This document shows, one piece after another, positions 17,055 through 24,979 of a stretch of 64,000 nucleotides of DNA; positions within the stretch are counted from its first letter, which is position 1; every line of letters begins with the position of its first letter. This stretch comes from Qipengyuania citrea (GTDB lineage Bacteria; Pseudomonadota; Alphaproteobacteria; Sphingomonadales; Sphingomonadaceae). The DNA lies in the NCBI RefSeq assembly GCF_009828015.1, contig NZ_WTYG01000001.1, positions 930,001-994,000 on the forward strand. The letters run 5' to 3'. Made by a program: the position numbers and the translations under genes. The notes under the pieces are model-generated. The model had not been told where the DNA came from. It saw only the letters and a program-made list of their open reading frames with translations, and made no database searches.

Positions 17055-19363
17055 GCCGCCTCGCGGATTTCGACCAGCGGCACCGAAGGCGCTTCGCCCG
17101 CGGCAAAGGACAGGCCCGTGATATCCAGGCGGTCTTCGGCGAAACGGACGGGCACATCGAACAGGAAGCCCGCGGTCACGGTAGCCCCGGGGGGCGGCGC
17201 GGCGTGGAACACGATCCACCCGCCTGCGGCAAGCTGCCACGCGGACACGGGATTGCCCGAGACGGCGACGCGGACCGTGCCAGCATCCGGCCGCGTGATG
17301 ATCCGCTGCTGATCGCCGTAAGCCTTGACCAGGCGAAAGCGGCTGGTCGTGCCATCGCCCGTGCCGAGCAGCTGGTCGCTCGCCTCGGGCGCATCGGTCA
17401 TGCCGTGCGAGCTGAAATCGAACGGGTCGCGCAGGCGAAAGCCGCGTGCAGGGCCATAGCGGGCGCGGAAGAAGGCGAGCAGCGTGCCAAGCTCTTCTTC
17501 CGAACGGATGCCCGGCCCGACATCGTAGCGCATGCGGGCATCGGACCACAGCGCATTGCGATGTTCGTAGCCCGAGGCGGTCACGGCCACGCCGGTCGAG
17601 AATTCGGGGCTGGCCGCCGCATCGCGGCCGAGGGCCAGCGGATAGGCGACATCGTCGAAGGGGGTCATGGGGTCGTCTCCGGGTGGCAGGCGGGTGTATC
17701 CGTCACGCACGATCTGCGGCAGCGCCCAGACGAAGCGCTGGGTCACGCCGCGCTGTCGCGCCTCGTCGAGCGCGGCATCGATCCGCGGCCAGAAGGTCTC
17801 GTCGTCTTCGGGCGCGAGCACGAAGCCGGCGAGGTAATCGGTCGCGCTGGCGGGATAGCCGAGATGGCGATCGACGAAGGCATAGGCCTGCGTCCGTGCG
17901 GCTTCGGCCCCGGCGGTGAGCCAGTCGTAATCTTCCAGTTGCAGGCGGTCGAAGGCAGGCGCGCGCCACCCCACCGGCATGTTGGCGCGCCACGCCTCGG
18001 GCGTCGCGGGATCGAGGACGGTCGGGGTGAAGGTCAGCAGCAGGATTTCGGCACTGCCCTGCGCGGCATCGCGCACCGCATCGGCCAGCGCACGGGTCGA
18101 TGCGGCCAGCACCTGCCCCGCCGCGTCGAGCAGCGCGCGCTGCGCCGCGTCGAGCGGTGCGCGCAGCGTGGGAATGGCGACCGGGTCGCCCCCCAGCATC
18201 GCCCTGGCGCTGGCGTCGTAAAGGCATGGTGCCCCGGTCTCGGGCACGGTCCACCACCACGGTTCGCCGATCTGGAACAGCACGGCCATCCCGGCATCGC
18301 GCGCGATCGCGACGAAGGCGCGGGCCACCTGCTGCAGATAGCCCATCGCCCCGGCATGCGCGGGCGACAGCAGCGTGGAGGGCGGAACCCAACCGGTCAG
18401 CGCTGGCGAACCGTCGGGCGCGCGCTGCTTCCAGTCGTTCCAGCAATGCGCGTCGAACAATTCGTAGGACAGCGACCAGATGAGGTCGAAACCGTGGTCA
18501 CGCGCGGCTGCGGCATAGGCGCGGTGCCATGCTTCGCACGGGCCGTTGAGCACTCCCCCGGCGAGGCTGATGTAATGGCTGTTTCCCAGCGGTTCGAGCC
18601 GGAAATAATGGCTCATCCCGACATAGTGGACGATCCGCCCGCGGTAGCCGAGCCCCTCGATATTGCGCAGCAGCCGTGCGGGCGTCTGGTTGAAGCTGTC
18701 GTCATAGGCAGTGGCCATCTGCTCGCCATGCGCCGGGATAAGTATGTCGCCGATTTCCAGCGCCGCATGTTCGCCCTCGCAGGCGATCGCGCTCATTTCC
18801 GCCCAGCCATCGACCCGCTCGGGCAGCCTTTCGGCGCTCCCTTCCACATAGCCTTGCGGCACGAGGCTGATGAACATGCGGTCGATATCGCCGGGATGGA
18901 TCGGTTCGCCGGGCAGGCCGTATCCCGATTGCAACGCCGAAAAGGGCAGTTCGATCAGCGCGTCAGTGGGGGAACCCTGCGCATAGTTCCACAGCCGCAC
19001 ATACCAGGCCCGTGCCTCGCCTGCGGCGTCGCGTCCCTCGATCGTCAGCGTCGGCCCGTGCGGGACGTCGAGCGCCAGCACTCCGCCGCTGCGCCAGCGG
19101 AAGCGCAGCACCGCATGCGCATAATCGCGCTGCGTGGCATAGGCGAGCAGCGGATGGTCCAGCCGGTCCTCGCTGTCCCAGATCAGCCCGGCGAGTTCGC
19201 CTGCGTGATAGAAACTGCAGTCGACGCGCAGCGCGTCGGGCGCGGTGGTGACGACGCTGGCCATCATCGGGCGGGGGAAGTTGACGGTCCAGAACCGCGG
19301 GTCGAACCGCTGGATGTGGTCGCCCTGTTGCCCGCGCCGTTCGCGGGCGAGCCAGAAGCTCAT
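17051..19363 (-). CDS. Large GTA tail protein: N-terminal TIM-barrel-like region fused to DUF2460 (g12)
   Basis: A 770-residue protein. Residues 566-770 are a DUF2460 domain (TPFDDVAYPLALGRDA, then FRARYGPARGFRLRDPFDF), which in the Rhodobacter GTA is a separate gene of about 200 residues. The 565 residues before it have a beta-rich start, and from about 170 an alternating alpha/beta pattern with glycoside-hydrolase-like features such as FDLIWSLSYELFDA and FQIGEPWWW, suggesting a TIM barrel. The start is fixed by AGGAG upstream of MSFWLARER; a methionine at residue 566 may mark the ancestral DUF2460 start. It is probably a tail tip or tail-surface component. The overall TIM-barrel assignment is inference. 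Confidence 0.78.
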   Translation of the reverse strand: MSFWLARERRGQQGDHIQRFDPRFWTVNFPRPMMASVVTTAPDALRVDCSFYHAGELAGLIWDSEDRLDHPLLAYATQRDYAHAVLRFRWRSGGVLALDVPHGPTLTIEGRDAAGEARAWYVRLWNYAQGSPTDALIELPFSALQSGYGLPGEPIHPGDIDRMFISLVPQGYVEGSAERLPERVDGWAEMSAIACEGEHAALEIGDILIPAHGEQMATAYDDSFNQTPARLLRNIEGLGYRGRIVHYVGMSHYFRLEPLGNSHYISLAGGVLNGPCEAWHRAYAAAARDHGFDLIWSLSYELFDAHCWNDWKQRAPDGSPALTGWVPPSTLLSPAHAGAMGYLQQVARAFVAIARDAGMAVLFQIGEPWWWTVPETGAPCLYDASARAMLGGDPVAIPTLRAPLDAAQRALLDAAGQVLAASTRALADAVRDAAQGSAEILLLTFTPTVLDPATPEAWRANMPVGWRAPAFDRLQLEDYDWLTAGAEAARTQAYAFVDRHLGYPASATDYLAGFVLAPEDDETFWPRIDAALDEARQRGVTQRFVWALPQIVRDGYTRLPPGDDPMTPFDDVAYPLALGRDAAASPEFSTGVAVTASGYEHRNALWSDARMRYDVGPGIRSEEELGTLLAFFRARYGPARGFRLRDPFDFSSHGMTDAPEASDQLLGTGDGTTSRFRLVKAYGDQQRIITRPDAGTVRVAVSGNPVSAWQLAAGGWIVFHAAPPPGATVTAGFLFDVPVRFAEDRLDITGLSFAAGEAPSVPLVEIREAA

Positions 19364-19394
19364 GGCGTTTCTCCTTCGTGCCATTGTGGCAGGG

Positions 19395-19973
19395 TTACCG
19401 GGCGAGGGCGCGGCGCACCGCGCTGGCGACTTGCCGCGACGAGCGCTGCAGCGCGACGGGGCCATCGGTGCCCCGCGGCGTCGCCAGCGTGATGGCCACG
19501 CGGACGTCGGAGCGGGGCGCGCCCGGTCCGGATCCGGGCTCGACCCGGCCCGCGCTCGTGGGGACGAAGACCTCCGGGCCGCGCTCGCCCACCAGATAGG
19601 GGCGCTCGGGCGCGACGAGGCCGCCGGTCGCGCGGCCGGGGAGGCCCAGCAGCGCGCCGACCGCCCCGCCGAGCGCATGGCCGATCCCGGACCCGGCTGG
19701 CGCGGCGAAGAGGTTCTCCAGACCGAGCTGGAGCGCCTGCGCGGCAATCTGGTCGAGCGCGGCATTCGCCATGCGCTGCAGGTCCTCGAACCCCAGGCTG
19801 CCCTTGCGGATCGCGGCGAGCAGGCCGCGCTCGAGCACGCGGCCGGCCTGCTCGAAGCCATCGACCAGAGTGGTGTCGAAAGTGCCGCGCATGGTGCGCA
19901 TATCGGCGGCGAATGCCTGCGTATCCGCGCGCACCGCCACGATCAGTTCATCGAGTTCGTCATCCATGGGCAT
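19395..19973 (-). CDS. Short tail tape-measure protein (g11-like)
   Basis: A 192-residue protein. An N-terminal alpha-helical part (about 1-75, with VRADTQAFAADMRTM) is followed by a glycine-rich hydrophobic segment (GIGHALGGAVGALLGLPG) and the typical C-terminal phage motif GGLVAPERPYLVGERGPEVFVP near 125-147. This pattern marks phage lambda-type tape-measure C-termini. Such a short tape measure implies a very short tail, as in the Rhodobacter GTA. It overlaps the end of the second chaperone gene by 14 bases. ATG codons at 19973 and 19967 are both usable. Confidence 0.83.
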   Translation of the reverse strand: MPMDDELDELIVAVRADTQAFAADMRTMRGTFDTTLVDGFEQAGRVLERGLLAAIRKGSLGFEDLQRMANAALDQIAAQALQLGLENLFAAPAGSGIGHALGGAVGALLGLPGRATGGLVAPERPYLVGERGPEVFVPTSAGRVEPGSGPGAPRSDVRVAITLATPRGTDGPVALQRSSRQVASAVRRALAR

Positions 19974-20154
19974 CCCTTTCGACAAGCGCGGCGATTTCCG
20001 CAGGCGTGGGCGGGGTGGGGGCACACTCTGCGACCGGCAGGCAGGCCCGCAGTTCGGACGGGGTGGCGGTCCAGAAGATGCCCGGCGTCCAGCCCAGCCG
20101 GCCTGCCGCCAGGGCGGCCCAGCGCAGCGCGGCCGGGGCGAAGCGGTCGCTCAT
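19960..20154 (-). CDS. GTA tail assembly chaperone, second (g10.1-like)
   Basis: A 64-residue protein beginning MSDRFAPAALRWAALAAGRLGWTPGIFW. The pattern of an aromatic-rich helix, a GWTPxxFW element and the LRACL segment matches the small phage tail assembly chaperone family TAC_6, typically encoded between the first chaperone and the tape measure. Its ATG overlaps the upstream gene's stop (ATGA) and its end overlaps the tape-measure start, an arrangement that in phages is linked to controlled chaperone ratios. It would coat the tape measure during tail assembly and be absent from the mature particle. Confidence 0.78.
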   Translation of the reverse strand: MSDRFAPAALRWAALAAGRLGWTPGIFWTATPSELRACLPVAECAPTPPTPAEIAALVERDAHG

Positions 20155-20480
20155 CCCGATCCTTTCAGGACCTCGGTCAGCAACGCGCGCAGCGGTCCGG
20201 CGGTCTGGGCCAGACCCTGTTCCAGCACCGCCTGCCCCACCTGTTCGCGCGTGAGGCCAGCCGGGTCGGCGAGGCAGTACCAGAACAGCCCGGCGATCTC
20301 GGCCAGCCGCAATTGTCCCTCCCCGGCGCGTTCGACCAGCGCCAGCAACGGACCCAGTTCCTCTTCCGCGCGGACCAGCGCATCGAAACTGGGACGCAGC
20401 AGGCGAGGCTGGCCGGCGATCGTGACCACGGTTTCGCCGCGGGCCGGATTGGCGCCGCGGGGCGCGGTTTCGCCGCTCAT
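20151..20480 (-). CDS. GTA tail assembly chaperone, first (GTA-gp10 family)
   Basis: A 109-residue protein of the GTA gp10 / TAC_11 family. The signature is ARGETVVTIAGQPRLLRPSFDALVRAEEELG with a C-terminal helical half. It is encoded between the major tail protein and a second small chaperone, with ATGA overlaps at both ends, as in the Rhodobacter cluster. It should assist assembly of the tail tube around the tape measure. Confidence 0.83.
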   Translation of the reverse strand: MSGETAPRGANPARGETVVTIAGQPRLLRPSFDALVRAEEELGPLLALVERAGEGQLRLAEIAGLFWYCLADPAGLTREQVGQAVLEQGLAQTAGPLRALLTEVLKGSG

Positions 20481-20884
20481 GCGGGCAGCACCGCGCCCGA
20501 GCTTTCGAGCTGCAGCGCATAGGTGCGCTCGCCGTTGAAATCGCCCGCGTAATCGAGTCGCTGGACCAGGAAGCGGCCACGTATTTTCGCACCGTCCTCG
20601 AAACTCAGCTCATATTCGTCGAGTGTGCCCGCGAACGCATGCGCGCGGATCGCCTCCTCCGCCTCGGAGCCGAGGAATATCCCCGCAGCGGATACCGAGA
20701 CCGAACGCGTGCCCGCGCCCGACAGCAATTCGCGCCAGCCGCCGCTTTCCTTGTGCGTGACGACGACCGTGTCGCCATTGATGGTCATCTGCGTGGTCCG
20801 CAGTCCGGCTACGGTCTCGTAAGTCGGCGGCGATCCGCCATCGCCGGTCTTGAGGAGGAAGGCGGCACCTTTCTGGGCTGTCAT
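20477..20884 (-). CDS. GTA major tail protein, TP901-1 family (g9-like)
   Basis: A 135-residue major tail tube protein. The sequence opens MTAQKGAAFLLKTGDG and includes RTTQMTINGDTVVVTHK, ELLSGAGTRSVSVSAAGIF and a C-terminal YALQLESSG, the beta-sandwich pattern of TP901-1/HK97-type tube proteins. Many copies would form the tail tube. It lies between the DUF3168 tail-terminator-like gene (6-base gap) and the first tail chaperone (4-base overlap). Confidence 0.88.
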   Translation of the reverse strand: MTAQKGAAFLLKTGDGGSPPTYETVAGLRTTQMTINGDTVVVTHKESGGWRELLSGAGTRSVSVSAAGIFLGSEAEEAIRAHAFAGTLDEYELSFEDGAKIRGRFLVQRLDYAGDFNGERTYALQLESSGAVLPA

Positions 20885-20890
20885 GTCGGG

Positions 20891-21283
20891 TTACTCCGTT
20901 TCGATGAGCGTGAAGCGATATTCGAGCAGCACCGCGCGCAGGCCGCGGCGGCGGCGTTCGACGCGGCTGCGCAGGAACTGGGTGACGACGATCCGATACC
21001 CCGCCTGCTGCGGGGCCAGCGTGGCGATGCGCTGTTCCACCCGCTGCGCGAGGACGGCGGTCTGCGCGGGATCGTCGCCGCGCCCCGCGAGCTCTAGCGC
21101 GAGGCGGATTTCGCGGCCCCGCGCGGTCTTGGTCGACCAGTCGGTGCCGGCGCTGGCGACCAGCGCGAGATGGGGCGGGCTGGCGGCGACGGGGCCGTCC
21201 TCCTCGATTGAATTGAGCATGTCGGCAAGGATCGGATCGGCGCGGAGCCAGGCCATGAGCGCGGCGCGAAAGGGGATTTCCAT
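20891..21283 (-). CDS. DUF3168 tail-terminator-like protein (g8-like)
   Basis: A 130-residue protein of DUF3168. It has the helix-strand pattern with RAALMAWLRADP near the N-terminus and PHLALVAS in the middle; the C-terminal half has an arginine-rich stretch (RSRVERRRRGLR). In GTAs and siphophages this protein caps the top of the tail tube. It abuts the preceding short gene without a gap and the following tail-tube gene by 6 bases. Confidence 0.83.
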   Translation of the reverse strand: MEIPFRAALMAWLRADPILADMLNSIEEDGPVAASPPHLALVASAGTDWSTKTARGREIRLALELAGRGDDPAQTAVLAQRVEQRIATLAPQQAGYRIVVTQFLRSRVERRRRGLRAVLLEYRFTLIETE

Positions 21284-21439
21284 CTAGCGCTCCCCCCCTC
21301 CGAACAGCGGCCAGAGCAGCCGGGCGCGGTGCCATTGACCGCCAATACCGCGGCGGGAATGGAGACGCGCTTCGGCGCGCGCGGCCGCAAGCAGGGAGGC
21401 GCGTTCGGTCAGGCGCTGCGCCAGCGCGGCAAAGCTCAC
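21284..21439 (-). CDS. Very short gene in the head-tail adaptor (g7) position
   Basis: A 51-residue peptide beginning with GTG (MSFAALAQRLTERASLL) that overlaps the TGA of the upstream connector gene by two bases and ends exactly at the start of the DUF3168 gene. It is arginine- and leucine-rich and helical, ending LLWPLFGGGER. The Rhodobacter GTA has a head-tail adaptor of about 100 residues here (g7), so this may be a reduced or highly diverged adaptor. Support comes from the seamless fit in the coupled gene chain, not from recognisable homology. Confidence 0.5.
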   Translation of the reverse strand: MSFAALAQRLTERASLLAAARAEARLHSRRGIGGQWHRARLLWPLFGGGER

Positions 21440-21726
21440 AGCCGCACCATGCGATAGGGGCGCCACAGCGCGGCGATCGCGCTCGGCAACCGCTCGGCCG
21501 GGCCTTCGTCCCGCTCGCGATACTGATGCGCGGCGAAGCGCACGATGCCATGGCGCAGCGCGGGGTCGAGCTCGGCCCATTCCGCCGCCTCGCTGCCGGT
21601 GAACTGCAGGCACACTTGCCACGCGCTTTCGAGCAGGCGGAGCAGCAGCGCATCCTCGCCCGCGGTGCTGATTGCCAGCCACTGCTTGAGCTCGGCCAGC
21701 GGCTGGCCGGACGGGTCTGTCGGCAT
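21436..21726 (-). CDS. GTA head-tail connector (g6-like)
   Basis: A 96-residue all-helical protein. The pattern LAELKQWLAISTAGEDALLLRLLESAWQVC resembles phage gp6-type head-tail connector (adaptor) proteins that bind beneath the portal ring (for example HK97 gp6 and SPP1 gp15). It is the first gene after the capsid and is about 85 bases from it. The C-terminal RPYRMVRL fits the basic tail of the family. Confidence 0.82.
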   Translation of the reverse strand: MPTDPSGQPLAELKQWLAISTAGEDALLLRLLESAWQVCLQFTGSEAAEWAELDPALRHGIVRFAAHQYRERDEGPAERLPSAIAALWRPYRMVRL

Positions 21727-21812
21727 GGGGGGTCCTTCTCTGGCGTCGGGTGGAAGCCTTGCGGGAAAACGAAAGGCAGGCGGGGCCAGGGGAAAGCCCC
21801 GCCTGCCAGCTG

Positions 21813-22964
21813 CTAGTCTTCGATCTTCAGCAGCTTGATCGCATTGCCATCGAGCACCTGGCCGCCGACGCGCTTGGTGGCGTAGAAGTGGACGAAGGGC
21901 TTGTTGGTGAAGGGATCGCGCAGGACCTGCGTCGCGCTGCGTTCGGCGATCAGATAGCCGTGGCGGAAATTGCCGAAGGCGATCGGGAAAGTGCCCGCGC
22001 CGATATCGGGCATGTCTTCGGCCTCGACCACCGGATAGCCGAGCAGGCGGTCGGGCTGGCCCTCGACCAGCCCCGGCTGCCAGACGAAGGCGCCGTCGGA
22101 GGTCTTGAGCTTGCGCACCTCGGCCAGCGTCGCCGAATTCATCACGAAGCTCGCCCCCTGCCGGTGGCCCGCCTTGAGCGTGTGGACCAGATCGATCAGC
22201 CGCGTATCTGCTGCGCTGCCCAGCCCGTCGGCCGCGCCCGAGCCCAGATATTGCAGCGTTCCGAAGGCGCGCGCGTCATCCGCCGTGGTCGCGGTGGGGG
22301 CGGCGAGGAAGCCCCGGGGCTGGTTGGTGCCCGAACCGCCAACGAAAGCGGCCCCCTCGGCGCGGGCGAATTCCAGCGCGATCTCGCTGGCGAGCCAGTT
22401 CTCCAGATCGAAGCCGGCATCGTCGAGCATCGCCTGGCTGGCCGCCGGGTTGGCATAGAGTTCGCCCGTGGGCGGCGCGATCTCGGCAAATTCGGGCGTG
22501 TCGGTCTCGGGCCGTGCGGCGGTTTCGCTGACCCAGCCGCTGGCGGTGCCGCCGGTGGTCACCAGCTTGCGATAGCCCGCGCTGCCCGTCTGCACGACCT
22601 GCGCGATTGCGCGGATCGGGCTGATCGCAGTCAGTTCGCGGGCGATCGCCGCATCGATCTGCCGCGGCACCGCATAGCCGCCATCGGCGGGGACGGTGCC
22701 GCTGATCGACTTGAGTTCTTGCACTGCGCCGCGGCGCAGATAGCCGTCGACGAACCCCTTCACCTCGGGGGCAGCGGCTGCGGGGGTGCCGAGCGCCGGG
22801 CGCGCGGCGGCACGGCCGATCTTGTCGACCCGCGCCTTCACTTCGTCGACATCGCTGCGCAGTGCGGCAATGTCGGCTTCGGCCTGGTCCTGGCGGGCGA
22901 CGATATCGAAGCTGGCTTCGGCGGGGTCGGTGGCGGAGGCGGGGGCAGGGGTGGTGGTGTCCAT
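21813..22964 (-). CDS. GTA major capsid protein, HK97 fold (g5-like)
   Basis: A 383-residue HK97-family capsid protein. Residues about 20-60 form a charged helix (ADIAALRSDVDEVKARVD) as in the delta/scaffold region removed by the protease; the capsid domain then runs from about 85 with GGYAVPRQIDAAIARELTAISPIRAIAQV, the typical HK97 N-arm and spine helix start, to FVHFYATKRVGGQVLDGNAIKLLKI, a standard C-terminus. An AGAGGA ribosome binding site precedes the ATG. A terminator-like hairpin lies just upstream, between this gene and the protease gene. Confidence 0.92.
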   Translation of the reverse strand: MDTTTPAPASATDPAEASFDIVARQDQAEADIAALRSDVDEVKARVDKIGRAAARPALGTPAAAAPEVKGFVDGYLRRGAVQELKSISGTVPADGGYAVPRQIDAAIARELTAISPIRAIAQVVQTGSAGYRKLVTTGGTASGWVSETAARPETDTPEFAEIAPPTGELYANPAASQAMLDDAGFDLENWLASEIALEFARAEGAAFVGGSGTNQPRGFLAAPTATTADDARAFGTLQYLGSGAADGLGSAADTRLIDLVHTLKAGHRQGASFVMNSATLAEVRKLKTSDGAFVWQPGLVEGQPDRLLGYPVVEAEDMPDIGAGTFPIAFGNFRHGYLIAERSATQVLRDPFTNKPFVHFYATKRVGGQVLDGNAIKLLKIED

Positions 22965-22989
22965 GGAAAATCCTCTTTCTTCGGGGCAC

Positions 22990-23011
22990 AAAAAAGCCGC
23001 CCGGAGGCGGC
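22990..23011 (-). terminator. Terminator-like hairpin between GTA protease and capsid genes
   Basis: GCCGCC (22996-23001) pairs with GGCGGC (23006-23011) around a 4-base loop, and on the minus strand it is followed directly by six T residues. It has the form of an intrinsic terminator, yet sits inside the head gene series, 26 bases after the protease stop and 25 bases before the capsid start. Partial termination or RNA processing here would alter the ratio of capsid to upstream products. Confidence 0.7.
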
Positions 23012-23037
23012 GAGTGGGTGTTCGGTTGCGGAGCCTG

Positions 23038-23433
23038 TCAGGCGGTGAAATGGATGCGGGCGGCGTGCTGCAGCGGATGGGTGACCACGCTGACCTCGAA
23101 CAGGTCGATCTCGGCCAGCTCGCGGCCGCCCGGCGTCTGGCGAAAGCGCCGCGCGCGGTAGCCGAAGCTGAGCCCGCTGACCGCGCGCGTTCGCAGCAGC
23201 GTGGCGGCGCGGCCCTGCGGCTGGTCGATCTGCGCGACGATCCGCAGTCCGCGCGCATCCTCGCCTGCGGTTTCGACCCAGCCGATGCGCCGGTCGCTGC
23301 GGTGCTGCCAGTAGAGCGGGTAGGGGTCATGGCGCTCGTGGAGGGTGCGTGTGAAAGCACCGCGGCGGATCGTGTCGCGTGCGCCATCGGGTAGGTCGAA
23401 CAAGGCGGCATAGCCCGCGATCCGCAGGCTCAC
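23038..23433 (-). CDS. GTA prohead protease, HK97 family (g4-like)
   Basis: A 131-residue serine protease of the HK97 prohead-protease family (S78). It begins SLRIAGYAALFDLPDGARDTIRRGAFTRTL, has the catalytic-histidine region YWQHRSDRRIGWV near residue 45, and the serine region AVSGLSFGYRARRF near 93. The start is a GTG overlapping the upstream DUF6127 stop (GTGA), as in many coupled GTA junctions. It cuts the capsid scaffold region during head maturation. It is on the short side for the family. Confidence 0.86.
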   Translation of the reverse strand: MSLRIAGYAALFDLPDGARDTIRRGAFTRTLHERHDPYPLYWQHRSDRRIGWVETAGEDARGLRIVAQIDQPQGRAATLLRTRAVSGLSFGYRARRFRQTPGGRELAEIDLFEVSVVTHPLQHAARIHFTA

Positions 23434-23738
23434 GAGAGCATGTCCGCGGCGCCCAGCCGCACCGCGATGCCGACCAGCAGCAGTGCGAGCACCCCGCGCA
23501 CCAGCCACTCGATGGCCGCCTTCCATGCGCTCGCCTTGGCATCGCGCCAGGCCGAGAGCAGTTCGCGCAGTTCGTCCAGGTCGTCCTGCGCGCCAGGGTC
23601 GGCGAGGCCGAGCCGGTCGAGCACGCGGCTCGCGCCCAGTTCGCTCGCTTCCTCGACCACCGCGCGCAAGGTGATCAGCTCGCCCCCCTCGGTGCGCGCT
23701 TGCGCGATCAGCCGCGCGAGCATGTCTTCCCTGGTCAT
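23430..23738 (-). CDS. DUF6127-like small membrane protein within the GTA cluster
   Basis: A 102-residue protein with an alpha-helical cytoplasmic part (MTREDMLARLIAQARTEGG, then VVEEASELGASRVLDRLGL) and one C-terminal transmembrane segment (about 77-97). It matches the DUF6127 type, small proteins encoded between portal and protease in sphingomonad-type GTAs. It is coupled on both sides: ATGA overlap with the portal stop and GTGA overlap with the protease start. A single membrane anchor on a head-region protein is unusual; it might tether head assembly to the membrane, but this is inference. Confidence 0.72.
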   Translation of the reverse strand: MTREDMLARLIAQARTEGGELITLRAVVEEASELGASRVLDRLGLADPGAQDDLDELRELLSAWRDAKASAWKAAIEWLVRGVLALLLVGIAVRLGAADMLS

Positions 23739-24892
23739 GCGGACATCTCCATTGGGGACAGGCCGAGCATTGCGCGCTTCTCCGCGTCGCTCAGGAAATC
23801 GGCGCCGCTGACCTGCGCCCACAGCTTCTCGCGATCCTCGGCCAGCGCGGGGACGCGGTCGACATCGATCTGCGGTGCCTCGGCGAACCAGTCGGCCAGC
23901 CCGGCGTGCAGCCCGGCGAGGATCTTGCCCGCCAGCGGCAGCAGCGTAAGGCGCCACAGCGCGCGGTTGGCCTCGCGGTAATTGGCATAGGTGTTGTCGC
24001 CCGGCACGCCGAGCAGCATCGGCGGCACGCCGAAGGCCAGCGCGATGTCGCGCGCGGCCGCGGCCTTGAGCGCAGCGAAATCCATATCGGCGGGGCTGAG
24101 GCTCATCGCCTTCCAGTCGAGCCCGCCCTCGAGCAGCATCGGCCGCCCCGCATTGCCATGCCCCTGGAAGGCGTTTTGCAATTCGCTCTTCAGCCGCTCG
24201 AACTGTTCGGCGCTCAGCGCGCCGCCGTCTTCACCGTCATAGACCAGCGCGCCGCTGGGCCGCGCCGCATTGGCGAGCAGCGCTCGGTTCCATTCGCTCG
24301 CCGCATTGTGCACCGCCACGGCGGGCGCGGCAGCGGCGAGGCAGCCCGCGCCGTAATGGTCGTCGGTCGGGTGGAAGCCGCGCAGGTGGATGATGTTGGG
24401 CCAGCCGTGCTCGTCCTCCAGCGCGATCGTCAGCGTGCGATCGGCGAGCACATAGCGATAGGCGGTCGGCCAGCCATCCTCGCCCGCCACCACCTGCACG
24501 CGTTCGGGGCGCAGCGGATACAGCTCGACCGGCACGCCCGCGCCGTCCTTGATCAGCTGGACATAGGCATTGCCATGCAGCGCCAGCTGCGCGGCGAGCA
24601 CTTCGAGCAGCGGCTGCGAACCGCAGGATTTGGCGAGCAGTTTCGCCAGCCGCGCATCATCGCAGGCGACCGGTGCGCTGCCGACCCCTTCGGCGACGAT
24701 CCGCACGCTGCGCTGCGCGACCGGATTGGCGAGATAGGCCTCGGCCACCTCACGGGAGTAATCGAAGGGACTGCGCCCCAGCGGCCCGCCATCGAAAGCG
24801 GTCGCCCAGGGGCTGATGAAGCCGCGCGCAACCGGCACGCGCGATCCGCCCCCGCCCTTGAAGGCGGAGACGAGACTGGTGAGGAAGGACAT
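23735..24892 (-). CDS. GTA portal protein, HK97 family (g3-like)
   Basis: A 385-residue HK97-type portal. The family features are SVRIVAEGVGSAPV near the N-terminus, the LHGNAYVQLIKDG segment at about 104-117, LYPLRPERVQVV, the IIHLRGFHPTDDHYGAG segment near 170, and the crown/stem helix region ARDIALAFGVPPMLLGVPGDNTYANYREANRALW at about 290. Twelve copies should form the DNA channel at one head vertex. Its start is about 540 bases from the terminase stop because of the GIY-YIG insertion. The stop overlaps the next start by 4 bases. Confidence 0.92.
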   Translation of the reverse strand: MSFLTSLVSAFKGGGGSRVPVARGFISPWATAFDGGPLGRSPFDYSREVAEAYLANPVAQRSVRIVAEGVGSAPVACDDARLAKLLAKSCGSQPLLEVLAAQLALHGNAYVQLIKDGAGVPVELYPLRPERVQVVAGEDGWPTAYRYVLADRTLTIALEDEHGWPNIIHLRGFHPTDDHYGAGCLAAAAPAVAVHNAASEWNRALLANAARPSGALVYDGEDGGALSAEQFERLKSELQNAFQGHGNAGRPMLLEGGLDWKAMSLSPADMDFAALKAAAARDIALAFGVPPMLLGVPGDNTYANYREANRALWRLTLLPLAGKILAGLHAGLADWFAEAPQIDVDRVPALAEDREKLWAQVSGADFLSDAEKRAMLGLSPMEMSA

Positions 24893-24921
24893 GGATTTCT
24901 CCAGCTGAAATGTCGGTGGGA

Positions 24922-24948
24922 AGCACGGGCCCGGACCGGGGGCCGGGG
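24922..24948 (-). repeat. Degenerate copy of the palindromic repeat (copy D)
   Basis: On the minus strand this reads roughly CCCCGGCCCCCGG then TCCGGGCCCGTGCT, i.e. the same arms and GTGCT tail as the other copies, but lacking most of the CTTGA loop. It lies upstream of the GIY-YIG gene in inverted orientation relative to copy A. Confidence 0.5.
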
Positions 24949-24979
24949 TAACGGGAATTCAGGAACCTGTTCTTCTATT

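Noticed and set aside
17051..19861. A 936-codon frame extending the DUF2460 fusion upstream
   Set aside because: The extension is an antisense-like shadow of the tape-measure gene in another frame; MSFWLARER at 19363 has an AGGAG site and fits the operon.
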